From the NCBI RefSeq assembly GCF_963678975.1, contig NC_089285.1, positions 8,418,694 to 8,482,693 of the forward strand: a DNA stretch of 64,000 nt. Reading direction: 5' to 3'. The notes under the pieces were generated by a model. It had not been told where the DNA came from, searched no databases, and worked only from the letters and a program-made list of their open reading frames with translations. The stretch's first letter is position 1, and each line of letters starts with the position of its first letter. This document shows, piece by piece, positions 1 to 11,205 of the stretch. A program made the position numbers and the translations under genes. This stretch comes from Dysidea avara. Its lineage: Eukaryota; Porifera; Demospongiae; Dictyoceratida; Dysideidae.

Positions 1-370
1 TGGCTGTAGGGGATTACGAGACAATGAATCAGCTCTGATATTCAATTTGCCTGCTCTATGTAGTATAGTCAGTTCCTTTATTCCTTGGCCATAGACCTTT
101 GTCCACCAACCTTAGCAAATTGTGGTATAAACTTCCTGTAGTAAGAAGCAAGTCCTAAAAACTATCTTACTCCCTTGATCCCATCTGGTGTGAGGAATTC
201 TCTTACTGCTGCCACAAGTCTAGGGTTGATTTTCAATCCATTCGGAGTGACTAGGTGACCTAAATATTCTATTATACTTCCTTTCGAATGAAGTGACACT
301 TAGCTGGCTGCAACTTCAGCCCTACTTCATGTAGCCTCTCTATCACCAACTGTAAATGCTGCAGATGCTC

Positions 371-973
371 TTACAGTGTTGAAGAGAACACTAACACATC
401 ATCAATGTAAACTGAGACAAAATCTGGTCCCTCTGCTGGATTCAAGTCCTGCAATACCTTGTACACTAACTGCCGGAAGACGGAGAGGGAATTAGTCAGC
501 CCAAGTGGCATAACCTTGAATTCAAATAGTCCTTGTGGAGTGATGAAAGCTGTCTTCTTTGTTGAACTGGGGTATACACGTATCTGCCAATATCCATTTC
601 CAGAGGCAAGATCAAGGGTGCTAAAATAATGGGATTTCCCCAATTGGTCAAGAAGGTCATCTATCCTAGGGAGAGGATATCTGTCTGGTTTAGTCAGCAC
701 ATTTAGCTGACGATAATCAATACAGAATTGGTGAGACCCATCCTTTTTCCTCACCAACAGCACTGGACTTGCCCATGGACTACACGACTGGGTAATTACA
801 CCTGCTGCTTGCATGTCCTGCAATTGCTTGGCCACCTCTTGTCTCACCGAGTAGGGCATTCGTCTCACTGGTTGCCTTCTTGGTGCTGCATCAAGTGTGT
901 TAATCTCCATCTGTACTAAATCAGTTCCTTCCCTTTCGCAAGGTTCAAGGCAGAAGGCTTGGTGGTGTCTCAC
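371..973 (-). pseudogene. reverse transcriptase region of the Gypsy fossil
   Basis: About 200 residues that align by eye with Ty3/Gypsy reverse transcriptase. The segment includes the YPLPRIDDLLDQL stretch, the FSTLDLASGNGYWQI block and the YIDDVLVFS catalytic box near the end. The protein would copy element RNA to DNA. It belongs to the broken element covering the left end of the window. Confidence 0.88.
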
Positions 974-1494
974 TAAAAATTCTCAGAACTTCACTGTATC
1001 CTCTTCTCCCAGCTCCTCTGACATCTCCACTAGTTCTAATAATTTGCCTATCCTGAGCTCTGCATTACCACTAACCAATCTTACTATGGTAGACTCTTCC
1101 TCACTATCCTCTAATAAAACTGGCTCCACCATATCCACTGGCTGGGCAGTACCTAGTATAGTGCCAGCATTCAATTTCTGTGTGGACCCCAACATGTTAG
1201 TGAGCCTGACCTTGGCCTGTTCTCATCTACTAGGGTCAAGGAGAGAGTCTTCCATTTGCACTCCTACCCGATCACTCAGTTCTTCTGTGCTGGACTCAAG
1301 CAACCATGAATTTCCCACTGGGGTGTCCTTACCAATCTTCACCATGGTTGTGGTACTTTGCCCCGGGAGCACTCGAACGGACTTAATTAAGCTAACTGTC
1401 ACTGTTGGTACCACAGCATCTTCTACTGGCACCTGTCTTGGCTCATCTTGTGTACCTTCTCTTGAAGGACTCTGACGTGTTTGTCTTGCCTTAA

Positions 1495-2822
1495 CTACTC
1501 AACTCTTTGGTCTGGTGTTAGTATGGTACCAAAAAGTATTAAGTTGTCTACAGACTCTCTCAGAGAGGAGTAACTGCTCTTGAGCATCAGTCTTGGTATA
1601 TATGGGGTGCACATGGTGACCACCTCGGAAACTAGGTCCATCCTACCATTTAGTGTGGATGGAGTCTGGTCATAACTGTGGGGTGTCTTGTCTGTCTTCT
1701 TCAACTGACTCTTGTGTAGCTTAGCTACTGCTGCTACCTTCTTAAACACTTCGCCTCCCATAATTGTAATATCTGCCCCAGTATCTATAACTCCATCCAC
1801 TGGCACTCCCTGTACCTCTACTGTGACATAGTGGGAACAACTACCCTTGTCAGTTATCCTAACCAGGTTCAGACCATCAGAATCATCTGAGTACAATGAA
1901 TCTACCAAACCTAATAAACCAATTACTTCCTTGACTGTCGGTGCAGGCTTGTACTTGCTGTAGACCATTGTCTTGATGCCCTTGCCGGCTTCCCTGACCA
2001 TGGCTTTCGCTGGGTCTAGATCTGCACTCCTTTGCCACATGGCCCAACTTGTTGTACACATAGCACCGGATGGGAAGCCGGTTCTCTCTGTCTCAGGAGC
2101 TGTTAGTTGAAAATCTTCTATCATTCCTCCTCACTGATGAATTTGGTTGAGGAATTACTGTCCTTGCATGTTGCACCTTGGTATATGCTCATCATTTCTT
2201 CAGTTCTAGTAGCCTTTTCTCCTCATTTCTTGCTGACAAGCATAGTTGGTCATAACTCTGCGCTCCTGAAACTGCTGGAGCAGCCATAAGCTCATCTTTT
2301 AAACCATTTAGCATCTGTTCAAAGAGAAGGACTGCTCTTGTCTCCCTTAACATTGGATCTCTACCATAAGCTAACTTGAAGGTGTGTTCAAGCCTGAGGA
2401 TGAAGTCAGACACATTTTCATGGTCTGAGATGGAGAAAATCTTGTGTAGCCAAGGCCTGACGTCCAAAATCTAACCTGTTGTAGAGTAATTCAATGGCAA
2501 CAGAGTAACTTTTCTTACTGTCTTCACCTAACAACGTCCATTCTTGTCTGGCTCTTTCCCTGAGATACCCTGCTAATTGTAATAATTTCTCCTCCTCCGT
2601 CCACCCATTCAAGATTGCAGCCCTCTCCAGCAATGATACCCAATCATCAAGGAGGGTCTCTGGTGATTCTCCTGTAAAGTAGTCACGTTTTATTGTCTCA
2701 TTACTAGAAGCTGACCCCATGGTGCTCTCACTGAGCACTGGTTGGGAATCGCTAGCATGTAGCTCAATTGCACTGCGTGCTTTCCTCAGCTCTGCTATTT
2801 CTCTATATTTTGCTGCCATCAT
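1495..2822 (-). pseudogene. gag and protease regions of the Gypsy fossil
   Basis: 2192-2822 encodes gag-like segments (SPETLLDDWVSLLERAA; FTGES and LLYNRLDF are typical of capsid-type gag in this group). 1495-2124 contains an aspartic protease core with VDGVIDTGADITIMGGEVF. These would be the structural and protease parts of the element. The region is broken, and the assignment rests on motif order relative to the RT at 371-973. Confidence 0.7.
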
Positions 2823-3182
2823 AGCTCCTCACAGCTGGTATGCCATATCTCTTTAATCATTGTTTTTTGGCTTACTTGAGCTTTCAGATTCTCTGCCTCC
2901 AACTGTAATGCTGCTGCTATCTGTTTGTTCGCTTTCTGTAGCACACCATGGAGCTCCTCACCTTCACCAACGTCATTGTGGTATGGTTCCCTTCTGGCTC
3001 CTCCCTAATAAATTCACCATCTTCATGTAAAGCCATTGCCCCAGATGGTTCGAATACTATCTGAACGCCACTAGGCTCATGGTCAATGCTCGATAACTTC
3101 CCTTCTATCATCTGACACACCTCATCCATAGAGACTGCTGTCAGGAGCTCCAAAGCTGCTCCCACCCACTTTAACTGCAAAG

Positions 3183-3909
3183 CGGTGAAGCACCAGGAAT
3201 TAAGGGGGAGTCTTATAATTCATCCATCCTGGGATTCATTGGAGATCACATGGGTCGACCCATTTTCCGCAGCCACGGCTGTGTCACGTGCACTGTATGG
3301 TATACCAGTATATCCATTCTCAACCCACAAAAATGTTCAACAACAGTTGCAACACTACTACTATACTTAACAACTATACTGCTCTGCTTCGTCTTCATAG
3401 ATTTCCTGGTCCGTAATCACTTCCTTTAATATGCGGAAACCACACCTCAGATCGAACTGTCTCCAATCTTCCACAGGACTGTGGGTTTCCTCTCAGTGTC
3501 CTTCAACCCCCTCAACTTCTGGATTTCCTGTCTTCCACGGATCTCAGTAGGTCAGTGTCATAACTTTTCAGTCATGGCCCAAGCTCCCTTATAAGAATAA
3601 TGTTTAAAACGTGGACCAAGCAGTGTGAGTTGTGTGGGCTATGGAAGCATCTCATGTATGAGAGAACCTAAGCCTTCAGAATGTTGTGTCTTACATGTCA
3701 TACGTGTTCTTTTTTTAGTTTCCATTAATTGAATTGCGCCACATCGATGGACAATGGACTCTGGTATGGTGTTTGTGATTGTGTTATGATATCTTACATG
3801 TGTGACAATACTTATAATATCCAACTACACTATGTGTATATGTGTTTTTTGTTGTTTTTTTTAGTGTGCTTTTGTCAGTTTCAATCATAGCCAGGAAGAG
3901 TCGGTAATG
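3183..3909. other. no gene recognised (possible LTR/leader remnant)
   Basis: AT-rich stretch between the Gypsy fossil and the next TIR element. It could include the 5' LTR or leader of the fossil, but no TG...CA repeat pair can be checked because the other LTR is outside the window. No supported coding region. Confidence 0.4.
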
Positions 3910-3917
3910 TTAATAAT

Positions 3918-4433
3918 CAGTGTTGGGCAAGTTACTTTGTAAAAGTAACTAGTTACATATTACTTGCAACAGAACTATTTAGTTACAGTTACATATTACC
4001 CATAAAATAAAGTAACTGTAATAATATTACATATTATATTACTCTGTATCCACAGCCTTAAGCTGTCACGTGTGAAACTACCACCTTATCACGTGACATT
4101 ATTGCGTTGTTGGACAATGTGCAAATCTTGGTTATAAGTAAGAAGCTAGTGAATAAGCTTCATTCAATAGGCCTCGTTACTTCGTTGTGGTTAGGCATTA
4201 CTCAGAGGATTACTAACGAGATTAGTAACTTCGTTACTTTTAGTAATAATATTACGTCACATCAGACTCGTTACAGTAATTATATTACTTAGGTAACGTA
4301 TTATGTTTGTAAGTAAAGTATCTGGCGTTTTATTACCTGTTTTCATAGCGTATTTCGTTATATTACTTTGTTACCACAAAAGTAACAATATTACGTAACG
4401 CGTTACTTATGTAACGCGTTACTCCCAACACTG
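3918..4433. mobile_element. hAT-type non-autonomous TIR element, 516 bp, with 8-bp target duplication
   Basis: The ends are CAGTGTTGGG at the left and CCCAACACTG at the right, a perfect 10-bp terminal inverted repeat. The interior is rich in GTTAC/GTAAC words. The flanks are an exact 8-bp duplication TTAATAAT at 3910-3917 and 4434-4441. CAGTG...CACTG ends with an 8-bp duplication are the hAT signature. No transposase is present, so it depended on another element. A shorter, diverged relative lies at about 34998-35122. Confidence 0.9.
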
Positions 4434-4493
4434 TTAATAATATGTTCTTTGTGAAGTGTTTGCAATAGGCAGTGTGTGATGTGACGATGTATA

Positions 4494-5006
4494 CCGTAAA
4501 CCAGGAAAAGTTTGGCGTAGAAAGTTTTCGTCTATTAAAATTTTGACACAACATATTTTCGTTGCTAGCATAATCGATGAAAATTTTTTGCTGGAATAAC
4601 TACATATTAATAGCCATTTTTATTTTTATTTTTTATACGTGACAACAACTGCTAAAATTAGAATCTACAAAACAAGCTATATAATCACAGCGAATAAAAT
4701 ACAATGAATAAAATACAACTCTGGGAAAGGGGAACAACAAAGAAAGAAAAACTACAGGGAAAGGGGAAAGTCATCATCACTACCTTGCAGAGCCCAATAC
4801 CTTAAAATCATTCAAGCATTATTCACCCATAGACAAACAGAGAGTTGTTGAAGTAGATTTCTTCTGGCCACTTTAGGTGAAATGCCTGCTATTTGTATAC
4901 ACAAATTATTTGTATACATAGAGCTAAAAATAATTCATCATTTTAATTTTCGTCAATACAGCCAGCGACAAAAAAATTTTGATGGGGAATTTTTCCTGAT
5001 TTACGG
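4494..5006. mobile_element. TA-flanked TIR element, 513 bp (mariner-like MITE)
   Basis: The left end CCGTAAACCAGGAAAA and the right end, reverse-complemented as CCGTAAATCAGGAAAA, differ by one base over 16. Both sides are flanked by TA (4492-4493 and 5007-5008), the duplication used by the Tc1/mariner superfamily. No transposase was found. A related half-copy starts near 6462. The interior holds 4620-4860, where I see no gene. Confidence 0.75.
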
Positions 5007-5009
5007 TAG

Positions 5010-5400
5010 GTTATCATACAGTACGATAGTACTGCATAGTAGGGACCACAAAGGTGTGGGCATGGCCCATGAAAAATATTACCCAAAAATCAGCCTCACT
5101 TTTCCTGACGATAATGAAGCAGAATTGGTTAGGTAAAACTAAGCCCAAACAAGCTTCAGATCGACCTGAAACACTTTCAACAAGTTAATATGATTTATTT
5201 TTTTAATTATTAAAAAGAATTTTCTTATGATTGACTGAGTAACTAACTGAATGACTGACTGACTGATGCCTTCAGACAAGCGTAGCTTGATAACAGCTAA
5301 GGCTACAGGCTTGAGTTTTTTCACACTGTTAGATGTCAGTTCAGCCCAAGAGGTGCTTTTAGGCATACCGCAGTATGTACGATGCATTCTTCATTAATTT
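5010..5400. repeat. dispersed repeat, inverted relative to 48930-49290
   Basis: This block contains, left to right, a plus-strand GGGACCACAAAGG-type motif near 5041 and, on the minus strand, a coding-like segment with LSEGISQSVIQLVTQS (5139-5387). The same two parts occur in reversed order at 48938-49290 (LTERVSQSVRQSGSQS). Both copies contain runs of CAGT/GACT tetranucleotides. It looks like two copies of one undescribed dispersed repeat. No function can be assigned. Confidence 0.5.
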
Positions 5401-5424
5401 ACCAGTGTCCTCCTTTGTATCCCT

Positions 5425-5805
5425 TTATCCATACTGACAGTAAAGTGTCAATTTGGCGGTAGCACGTGATGGCTTTCCTTCACAACGGAAATCATCCGTA
5501 TTTTCATAGTTGCTACTTTGATTGCAGAGTAGTTTTTCAAACAGTTCTTGATTTGTAATTCTGACAGTAAAAAGTGTCAATTTGGCGGTAGCACATGATG
5601 GCTTTCCTTCACAACGGAAATCATCCGTATTTTCATAGTTGCTACTTTGATTGCAGAGTAGTATTTCAAACAGTTCTTGATTTGTAATTCTGTGTGTAAC
5701 AGGTTGAACATAGCTAGCAACAAAGCATTCACTTTTCAGATGAAGATTGTCAGCTGGGGAGAGCAGCGCCATTTCTTTCTTTTGATGTGGCATGCATGGA
5801 TTCAC
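5425..5805 (-). CDS. hypothetical 126-residue reading frame with an internal 43-residue duplication
   Basis: An uninterrupted minus-strand frame starting MNPCMPHQKKEMALL. Residues from RITNQELFEILLCNQSS onward are repeated after 43 residues, matching a 129-bp tandem duplication (5435-5563 and 5564-5692) that is an exact multiple of three. I recognise no domain. A C-x-G pattern (DDFRCEGKPS) recurs in each copy. It may be one exon of an unknown gene or a repeat that happens to stay open. The in-frame duplication is weak evidence for coding. Confidence 0.3.
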   Translation of the reverse strand: MNPCMPHQKKEMALLSPADNLHLKSECFVASYVQPVTHRITNQELFEILLCNQSSNYENTDDFRCEGKPSCATAKLTLFTVRITNQELFEKLLCNQSSNYENTDDFRCEGKPSRATAKLTLYCQYG

Positions 5806-5839
5806 CAGTCATAATAATTATTGCAAAAAATTAACAAAC

Positions 5840-6245
5840 AAGTACACAAAAAGTGGAATTTAGGGACCATAACACATCGATAAAAAGTACTGAAACCAGC
5901 TGGAGTAGTACATGATATTAAATCACAGTAACCGTATGTGCTCAAGATACCAGAATGGAAATGCACAGTCCACTTATGATTGTTTTACTGTGATTTAATA
6001 TCAGATAATTTTGTAATTAAGTCATTTTACTGTGATTTAATATTGGATAATTAGCAAAATTAATTTTTTAATAGAAAACTATTTTACCTTTCATTCAATG
6101 GAAAATGGCTAATGAAAGATTACCCATTCTCCATTCAGAATGGCAAATGTATACTTATATCACTACTCCAGCTTGTTTCAGTACTTTTTATTAATGTGTT
6201 ATGGTCCCTAGAAAATTTCAAAAACAATTTTGTGTACCTGTGTAC
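5840..6245. mobile_element. TIR element related to the 44313-44746 foldback
   Basis: The left arm around 5861 (TAGGGACCATAACACAT) is repeated in inverted form around 6195-6211. Inside it both arms carry AAAAAGTACTGAAAC. Outside it they share AGTACACAAA-type sequence. The total is about 400 bp. Internal copies of ACTGTGATTTAATAT occur twice directly and once inverted. The AAAAAGTACTGAAAC block is shared with the long hairpin at 44313-44746, so the two belong to one family. Confidence 0.7.
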
Positions 6246-6557
6246 ATATATGAAATGCTACCCTTAATACATGTAGCATAGTGTTTTTTTTTGTTTTTTT
6301 GTATTTTAGTGTCCTTTACTACTACTGATGGTGATATATGGAGAATTAGCAATGGTATGTTTTGTTACAGTGCATGTTTTATGTTGTGTGCATGTGTGTG
6401 CATGTGTGTGGATAGTGTACATGATTATTTTGATACTTGCTAAGCAGATCACATACTGTAAACAGGGAAAATTTCACTGGGTGACAGCCATGGTGTAAAA
6501 CTTTTGTGGTACAAATTGAAATGGTAAATATAGCTATATAGTAGGATTGATAACGCA

Positions 6558-6599
6558 AATTTCAATTTAGCAGGAAAATTTTCCTGCTAAATTGAAATT
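6558..6599. repeat. perfect 42-bp palindrome
   Basis: A perfect inverted repeat with no spacer. Each arm is 21 bp and the centre is AAAA|TTTT. It lies at the edge of a degraded CCGTAAAC-type element. Confidence 0.9.
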
Positions 6600-6639
6600 G
6601 TGAAAAATTTGTATGTGACAATTCTTCCCACTCATGAAA

Positions 6640-6677
6640 TGTGACCGAATTTTGGGAAACCGATCCAAATCGCACAT
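6640..6677 (+). repeat. TGTGACCG terminal repeat, left partner of 14869-14906
   Basis: About 38 bp starting TGTGACCGAATTTTGG and ending at CGCACAT. It is matched in inverted orientation at 14869-14906 (and again at 15096-15133) with one or two differences. The repeats bracket the HADNC-motif gene and may be the ends of the element that carried it. Confidence 0.65.
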
Positions 6678-7906
6678 ACCTCAAATTAGATTTTTTTTTC
6701 AGCTTAAAAGATGTCTTCTAACATGCTTGTTTTGTGTCTAAAAAATCAGAGCGATTCATAAAAGCACTACTGAGTTATGCGCGATTTTATGTGCAATACA
6801 TTGATTAACTACGTTATAAGTTTGGTACCTTACAAGCGGCTTCATAAATCCGTAGACTATCCGTAACTCATCACTGAAACAAATCACCAACAAATCATCT
6901 CGTTAACAGGATTATAGTATCCGTGTCTGTTAAACGAAAAAATACTACGAGTTTAATCACGTGCGATGGCTTAATGACGTTCCTTCCAATGTTTTACCTC
7001 GTGTCAAGCCTTTTGGTGATGTGCTGAGGCGGTTTCCAGTCAACAATTCCAGCAGAACAGTGAGTAATAAAGTGTTGAATAGTTCTGACTGTACTGCTTC
7101 TTAAATCAGAGCTGGTTAGCGCTGAAGCCTAGATATGTAATACAAGCTGTAGAGAACGCTTTCATTACGCATCTTTGATGCCGCAATTGAATGAAAGAAC
7201 TTTCTGAGAAGTTCACTGTTGTATATTTTATACGCAGTCAAAATATTCTTAGTGATATGTACTGCTGTCTTATTAGAAATCGTTTTTAAGGCCCTGAGTG
7301 AAAGTTAACCCCTGTTTAGGCTGCAAATAGTAACCTTCAGGTAAACATCATGTGTTGCAGATACATGTATACTGTAATAGCAAAGAAAATTATACAAGTA
7401 TGCAATGTTTTAGATGTCAGCAACACCAAAGGGGGACAAATCACAGTGTATGGGTAGAGTACTGTATTTTCGACAAATCACAGTGTGTGAAAGTGAAGTG
7501 TTGTGCTTGGCACAATTATAAAGGGGACATCATATTGAAGATCCATTGATCTGAGCTTATTTCAGCCATTGTGCCAGTTGAGTGCAAATGGAGCATTCCT
7601 AACAAGTATGAAAATGGAGTCATGACAGATGTGATACGATACTTCTGTAACAAAGCCACAGAAACTGTAATCCCAAACTAATGTACCATGAACACTGTGT
7701 CTCCTTCCTTGTTTATTAGCAAGATCATCAATTGGGTAAGTCATTTGATATGTTATAGTGACAATGGGACTGCACTGTATTCATCATTGCATGAAAATTG
7801 GTGGACTAGACTACAGGACTGAGTTATCTTCACTTTCTTACCAAATATTTGGGCAGCTGGTTGCTAGTCTCATGTAGTTTGACCACTCCCCCACACATAA
7901 AGAAAC
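6678..7906. other. no recognised gene; possible small plus-strand exons
   Basis: 1.2 kb without a recognised product. A short Cys-rich plus-strand frame (7352-7549, with FRCQQHQ and VKVKCCAWHNYKGD) follows a TTGCAG acceptor-like site. A second possible exon starts after TTTCAG near 7564. They could belong to an unrecognised gene or be chance. Support is weak. Confidence 0.25.
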
Positions 7907-7914
7907 CCACACAC

Positions 7915-10108
7915 TAGGGCTGAAACGGATAGTAAATTTCAATACCCGGATATCCTGGACAAATACGGATAGTAAATTTCAATACCCGGATATCCTGGAC
8001 AAATCTTCTCCGGATATCCTACGGATAATTGATTGCATAATCAAAAGATAAAGAAAAGTTTGTCCATTACAGATACTGAATGTTACACACTATAAAAATA
8101 GATATTTGTTACACGTGGTTTTTGTAAGATACATTATTTTAAAGGTTGTAAGTTTTTGTTTAAAAAAATTAACATGTCAGTGTTCTCCGACTTCAGACTA
8201 CTCCTTAGATTACTAACAACCAAACCTGCAGTGGAAAAGATCCGCTCTGACGGAACCGAAGTTGCAGGCACACATAACAGCTGACGAGCTACTTTTGATA
8301 TAACAGGAAACCGTTCTTGGTTTGATTACCACCACAATAATGCACATTCGTCATGGTGTAGCTGTGGTTCTCTTTTAAATCGGTCAAATTCAGCCTTTCC
8401 AGACTTGTCTTCCTCTGTAGACTGTGATGAACTGGCAGTAGTTCCCAGTAAAAATGACATGGCTGTTTCTTTCTTCTTCTTTGCATTAGGTTCTCCAGAT
8501 TCTTCTCTACTAGTACTTGTAGTCGGCTCAGCTTCCAAACTCTCTTCAATCATAGTTATCTTCTCTAACAAAACTTTCTGAACTTCTTTCCTGTATTCAT
8601 CCTTCAAAAAGTCAAAATCTTTGTATCGTGGATCAACTGCAGCTGCAAGAATCGCTACATTTTCTGGATCAAAAGCAAAGCGATCTACTAGCTGGGATGT
8701 TACAGTTCCTTTAAACTTTTGTATGGTTGGCAAATCAGTGGTGTCAGCCTTTAGATGACAGTTGATCAGCCCATGGATAACAGGATATATCAATGATGAT
8801 GATACATTTCGTTCTAAAGACAAGGCTTTTGTAGCTACATGTAAAGCCTTAAGTACTACCAGTAACTGTGAAAGGAGGTCCCACTGATCAGCATTTAAAT
8901 CCAAATACCTTTTATCAACTGGTGTAACTTTCTCATCATGAATGACTGCATATACAGCCAATCGTTGTTCAGCAAGTCGCTCGTACATAAAGTAAGTAGA
9001 GTTCCACCTTGTCGAGACTTCTTGTAGGAGACTATGTTGAGGAAGATTTAGTGCTGCCTGTCGTTCATGTAAGGCTGTCATTGCCACAACACTGTGCTTA
9101 AAGTGGGAGACTATCTTTTTACAAACTCCTGTTAGTCTACTAATGGTGTGAATCTCTAACCCAGCATTGACCGCCAGCTGAAGTGTGTGCCCGAAACAAG
9201 GTAAGTCACCCCAATCTTCAAGCAAATCAGAAGCAAGCACCATATTTGATGCATTGTCATGGACCACAGCAACTACCTTATTATCAATATTCCAATCCTT
9301 TGCTATTTCCCTTAGAGTTTCAGCAATATGAACACCTGTGTGATGCTCCATCATTTCTCGAGTTACCAATACTTTGCTGTCAAGCACCCAGTCTTTAGTA
9401 ATGAAGTGAATGGTGACTGTGATGTAGGCTTGCACTGCTCTACTTGTCCAGATATCTGTTGTAAGTGATACACTAAGAGTACTCTCGAGACTGCTTAACA
9501 GTTCCTCCTTGATGGTATGATATTTCTTACAAATAATCGAAGTAATGTGTGTGTGTGATGGTACTACGTATGCTGGTTCTATGTAGTTCATCAGTTGCTT
9601 GAAACCAGTACCTTCGACCACTCTCAAAGGTCGCAAATCAAGTGCAACAAAGTTAGCAATCCTTTCAGTTATAGCTGCTGCTTTTTGTGAGCTACAAACT
9701 CGTAAACTACTATGATTTAGAACACTTTGTTTTGGTTGCTGCTTTTTCTTATCAGCCTCACTGTTCATCAATCGCTGATATTCCTGCGGGTGCTTCGCCT
9801 GAAGGTGACTCTTTAAATTACTCGTGCCTCCACCGTCAGAAAGTTTTAGATCACATAATTTACACGGTATCTTTCTTTTCAAATTTCTGTCATCACTGCC
9901 TGCCTCTTCATTTTCCTTCGGCTCATCAAAGTACTCCCAAACACCACTCTTTCTTTTACGCGTAGACGCCATTTACATTTCTGTGACAATCCTGTGACAA
10001 TCTATTGCACATGCGTATTACGTAATATCCGTTTTAATCTATTTTGTTAATCCGGATGGCAATTACTATCCGGATAACCGGATAAATAGGATATCCGTTT
10101 CAGCCCTA
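7915..10108 (-). mobile_element. complete hAT transposon, 2194 bp, 8-bp target duplication CCACACAC
   Basis: Ends TAGGGCTGAAACGGATA (left) and its inverse TATCCGTTTCAGCCCTA-like at the right. The flanks are an exact 8-bp duplication CCACACAC at 7907-7914 and 10109-10116. The left end contains a 40-bp tandem duplication (7926-8005). It carries one transposase gene on the minus strand. Sharp ends and an exact duplication suggest a fairly recent insertion. It lies inside the segment bracketed by the 38-bp repeats at 6640 and 14906. Confidence 0.95.
8134..9972 (-). pseudogene. hAT transposase with BED zinc finger, one internal stop
   Basis: The transposase for the surrounding hAT element. The start MASTRKRKSGVWEYF is followed by a BED zinc finger at about residues 35-62 (CKLCDLKL...SNLKSHLQAKHP). 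The RNase H-like catalytic core follows, with VHDNASNM and WNSTYFMYERL, which in hAT proteins precedes the alpha-helical insertion. 548 residues are open. A single in-frame TAA at 8326-8328 follows WW, and the same frame then runs on to 8134 with the C-terminal dimerisation motif (VPATSVPSERIFSTAG, then NLRSSL). So the protein is complete apart from that stop. It is either inactive or makes a truncated product lacking dimerisation. Confidence 0.93.
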
Positions 10109-10116
10109 CCACACAC

Positions 10117-11205
10117 AAACAAAAGAAAGGTGTGATCATGCCACTGATGCCAGACTTGTCAACATTGCCCAGCTGCAGCTATGGAATAACTAATAATTGG
10201 CTGACTACAACATGTATTAGGATGGATGGTTACTGCAACACTACATAGCTACACATATACTGTATGGTTTCTACTTCGTGCTATAATAGTAGTCAACAGT
10301 AGAGGTTATTCCAAGAGAAAGTTGTTATGCAAAATTGCGTACAATCCTAAGATGAACAGGCTGTACCATGTAGACAGATTCACCTGTGTATTTTACATTC
10401 AATGTAGCAATAGCTACAGCCAGTTGTGCTAAAGAAAAAAAACTGGGTCCCATAGTCCAGTCCAGTCCACTAGTCTTTAGTCCAGTGATTGTATACAACT
10501 GGTTGAGTAATACAAACTGTTTTGGTGGAAGCCACTGATTGGCCTTTACCACAGAAGAAACTTGTCATGTCATGCTTAAGTTTAAAGTATGTTTCTGTTC
10601 TTGTAGCCTTTGCATACACTTCTGGCATCAGTGATACATGGCTTTTTAGAACAGCAAAACTCTTTGCCTTTCAATTTAATGTTCAAGCAGTTCAAAAACT
10701 AGTAGTATGGTGACACACTTCACTAATGGTTTCTATTCCCTTTCTCAAAACCTGCGAACTCCATCAATGGCCAATGAATCTAGTATGTGGTGGAACCACA
10801 TGCCCATTCAAACATGACTATTTTTGGCATGCAATGCTATTTCCAATCCCTATAAATAGCTGTATATCTATGCTGTAATTTGAATCATTGTGTGTATTTG
10901 AATACTTTATGTCAATGTAAAGGTTGGATTAAACGTGTTGAACTTTTTCTGAGATCACAATGCATTTGTGACTACTCCCCTCCAATAAATGGGACCTGAG
11001 TTGTTGGGCTACTGTACCGTGTACTAGGCTTTCTGATAAATGCTATTCAGTCTCTATACACACTGTTTTCGTGTGTGTACTAAGATTGGTATGGTAGTAT
11101 TCAATGTGGCACTTTTCCATGTTAAAGATGAACCTACATTAACACTTTAACACACAAAATAATTATTACCATAATAGTGAAGTGTACATAGATATCATAT
11201 TGTTG
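10117..11205. other. no gene recognised
   Basis: AT-rich DNA between the hAT transposon and the last exon of the HADNC-motif gene. Short open frames on both strands show no motif. It contains a small repeated GTCCAGTCCAGTCCA run near 10456. Confidence 0.4.

Larger units (their letters stand above)
1..3182 (-). mobile_element. Ty3/Gypsy-type LTR retroelement, fossil, 3' part off the window
   Basis: Minus-strand remnant of a Ty3/Gypsy element. In order from its 5' side (high coordinates) it shows a gag-like region (about 2192-3180), an aspartic protease region (about 1500-2124) and a reverse transcriptase region (371-973). RNase H, integrase and the 3' LTR would lie left of the window. I could not place the 5' LTR with confidence. 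It is broken, with several interruptions across gag and pol, so it is an old copy and not an active one. The family call rests on the RT and protease motifs together. Confidence 0.85.
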
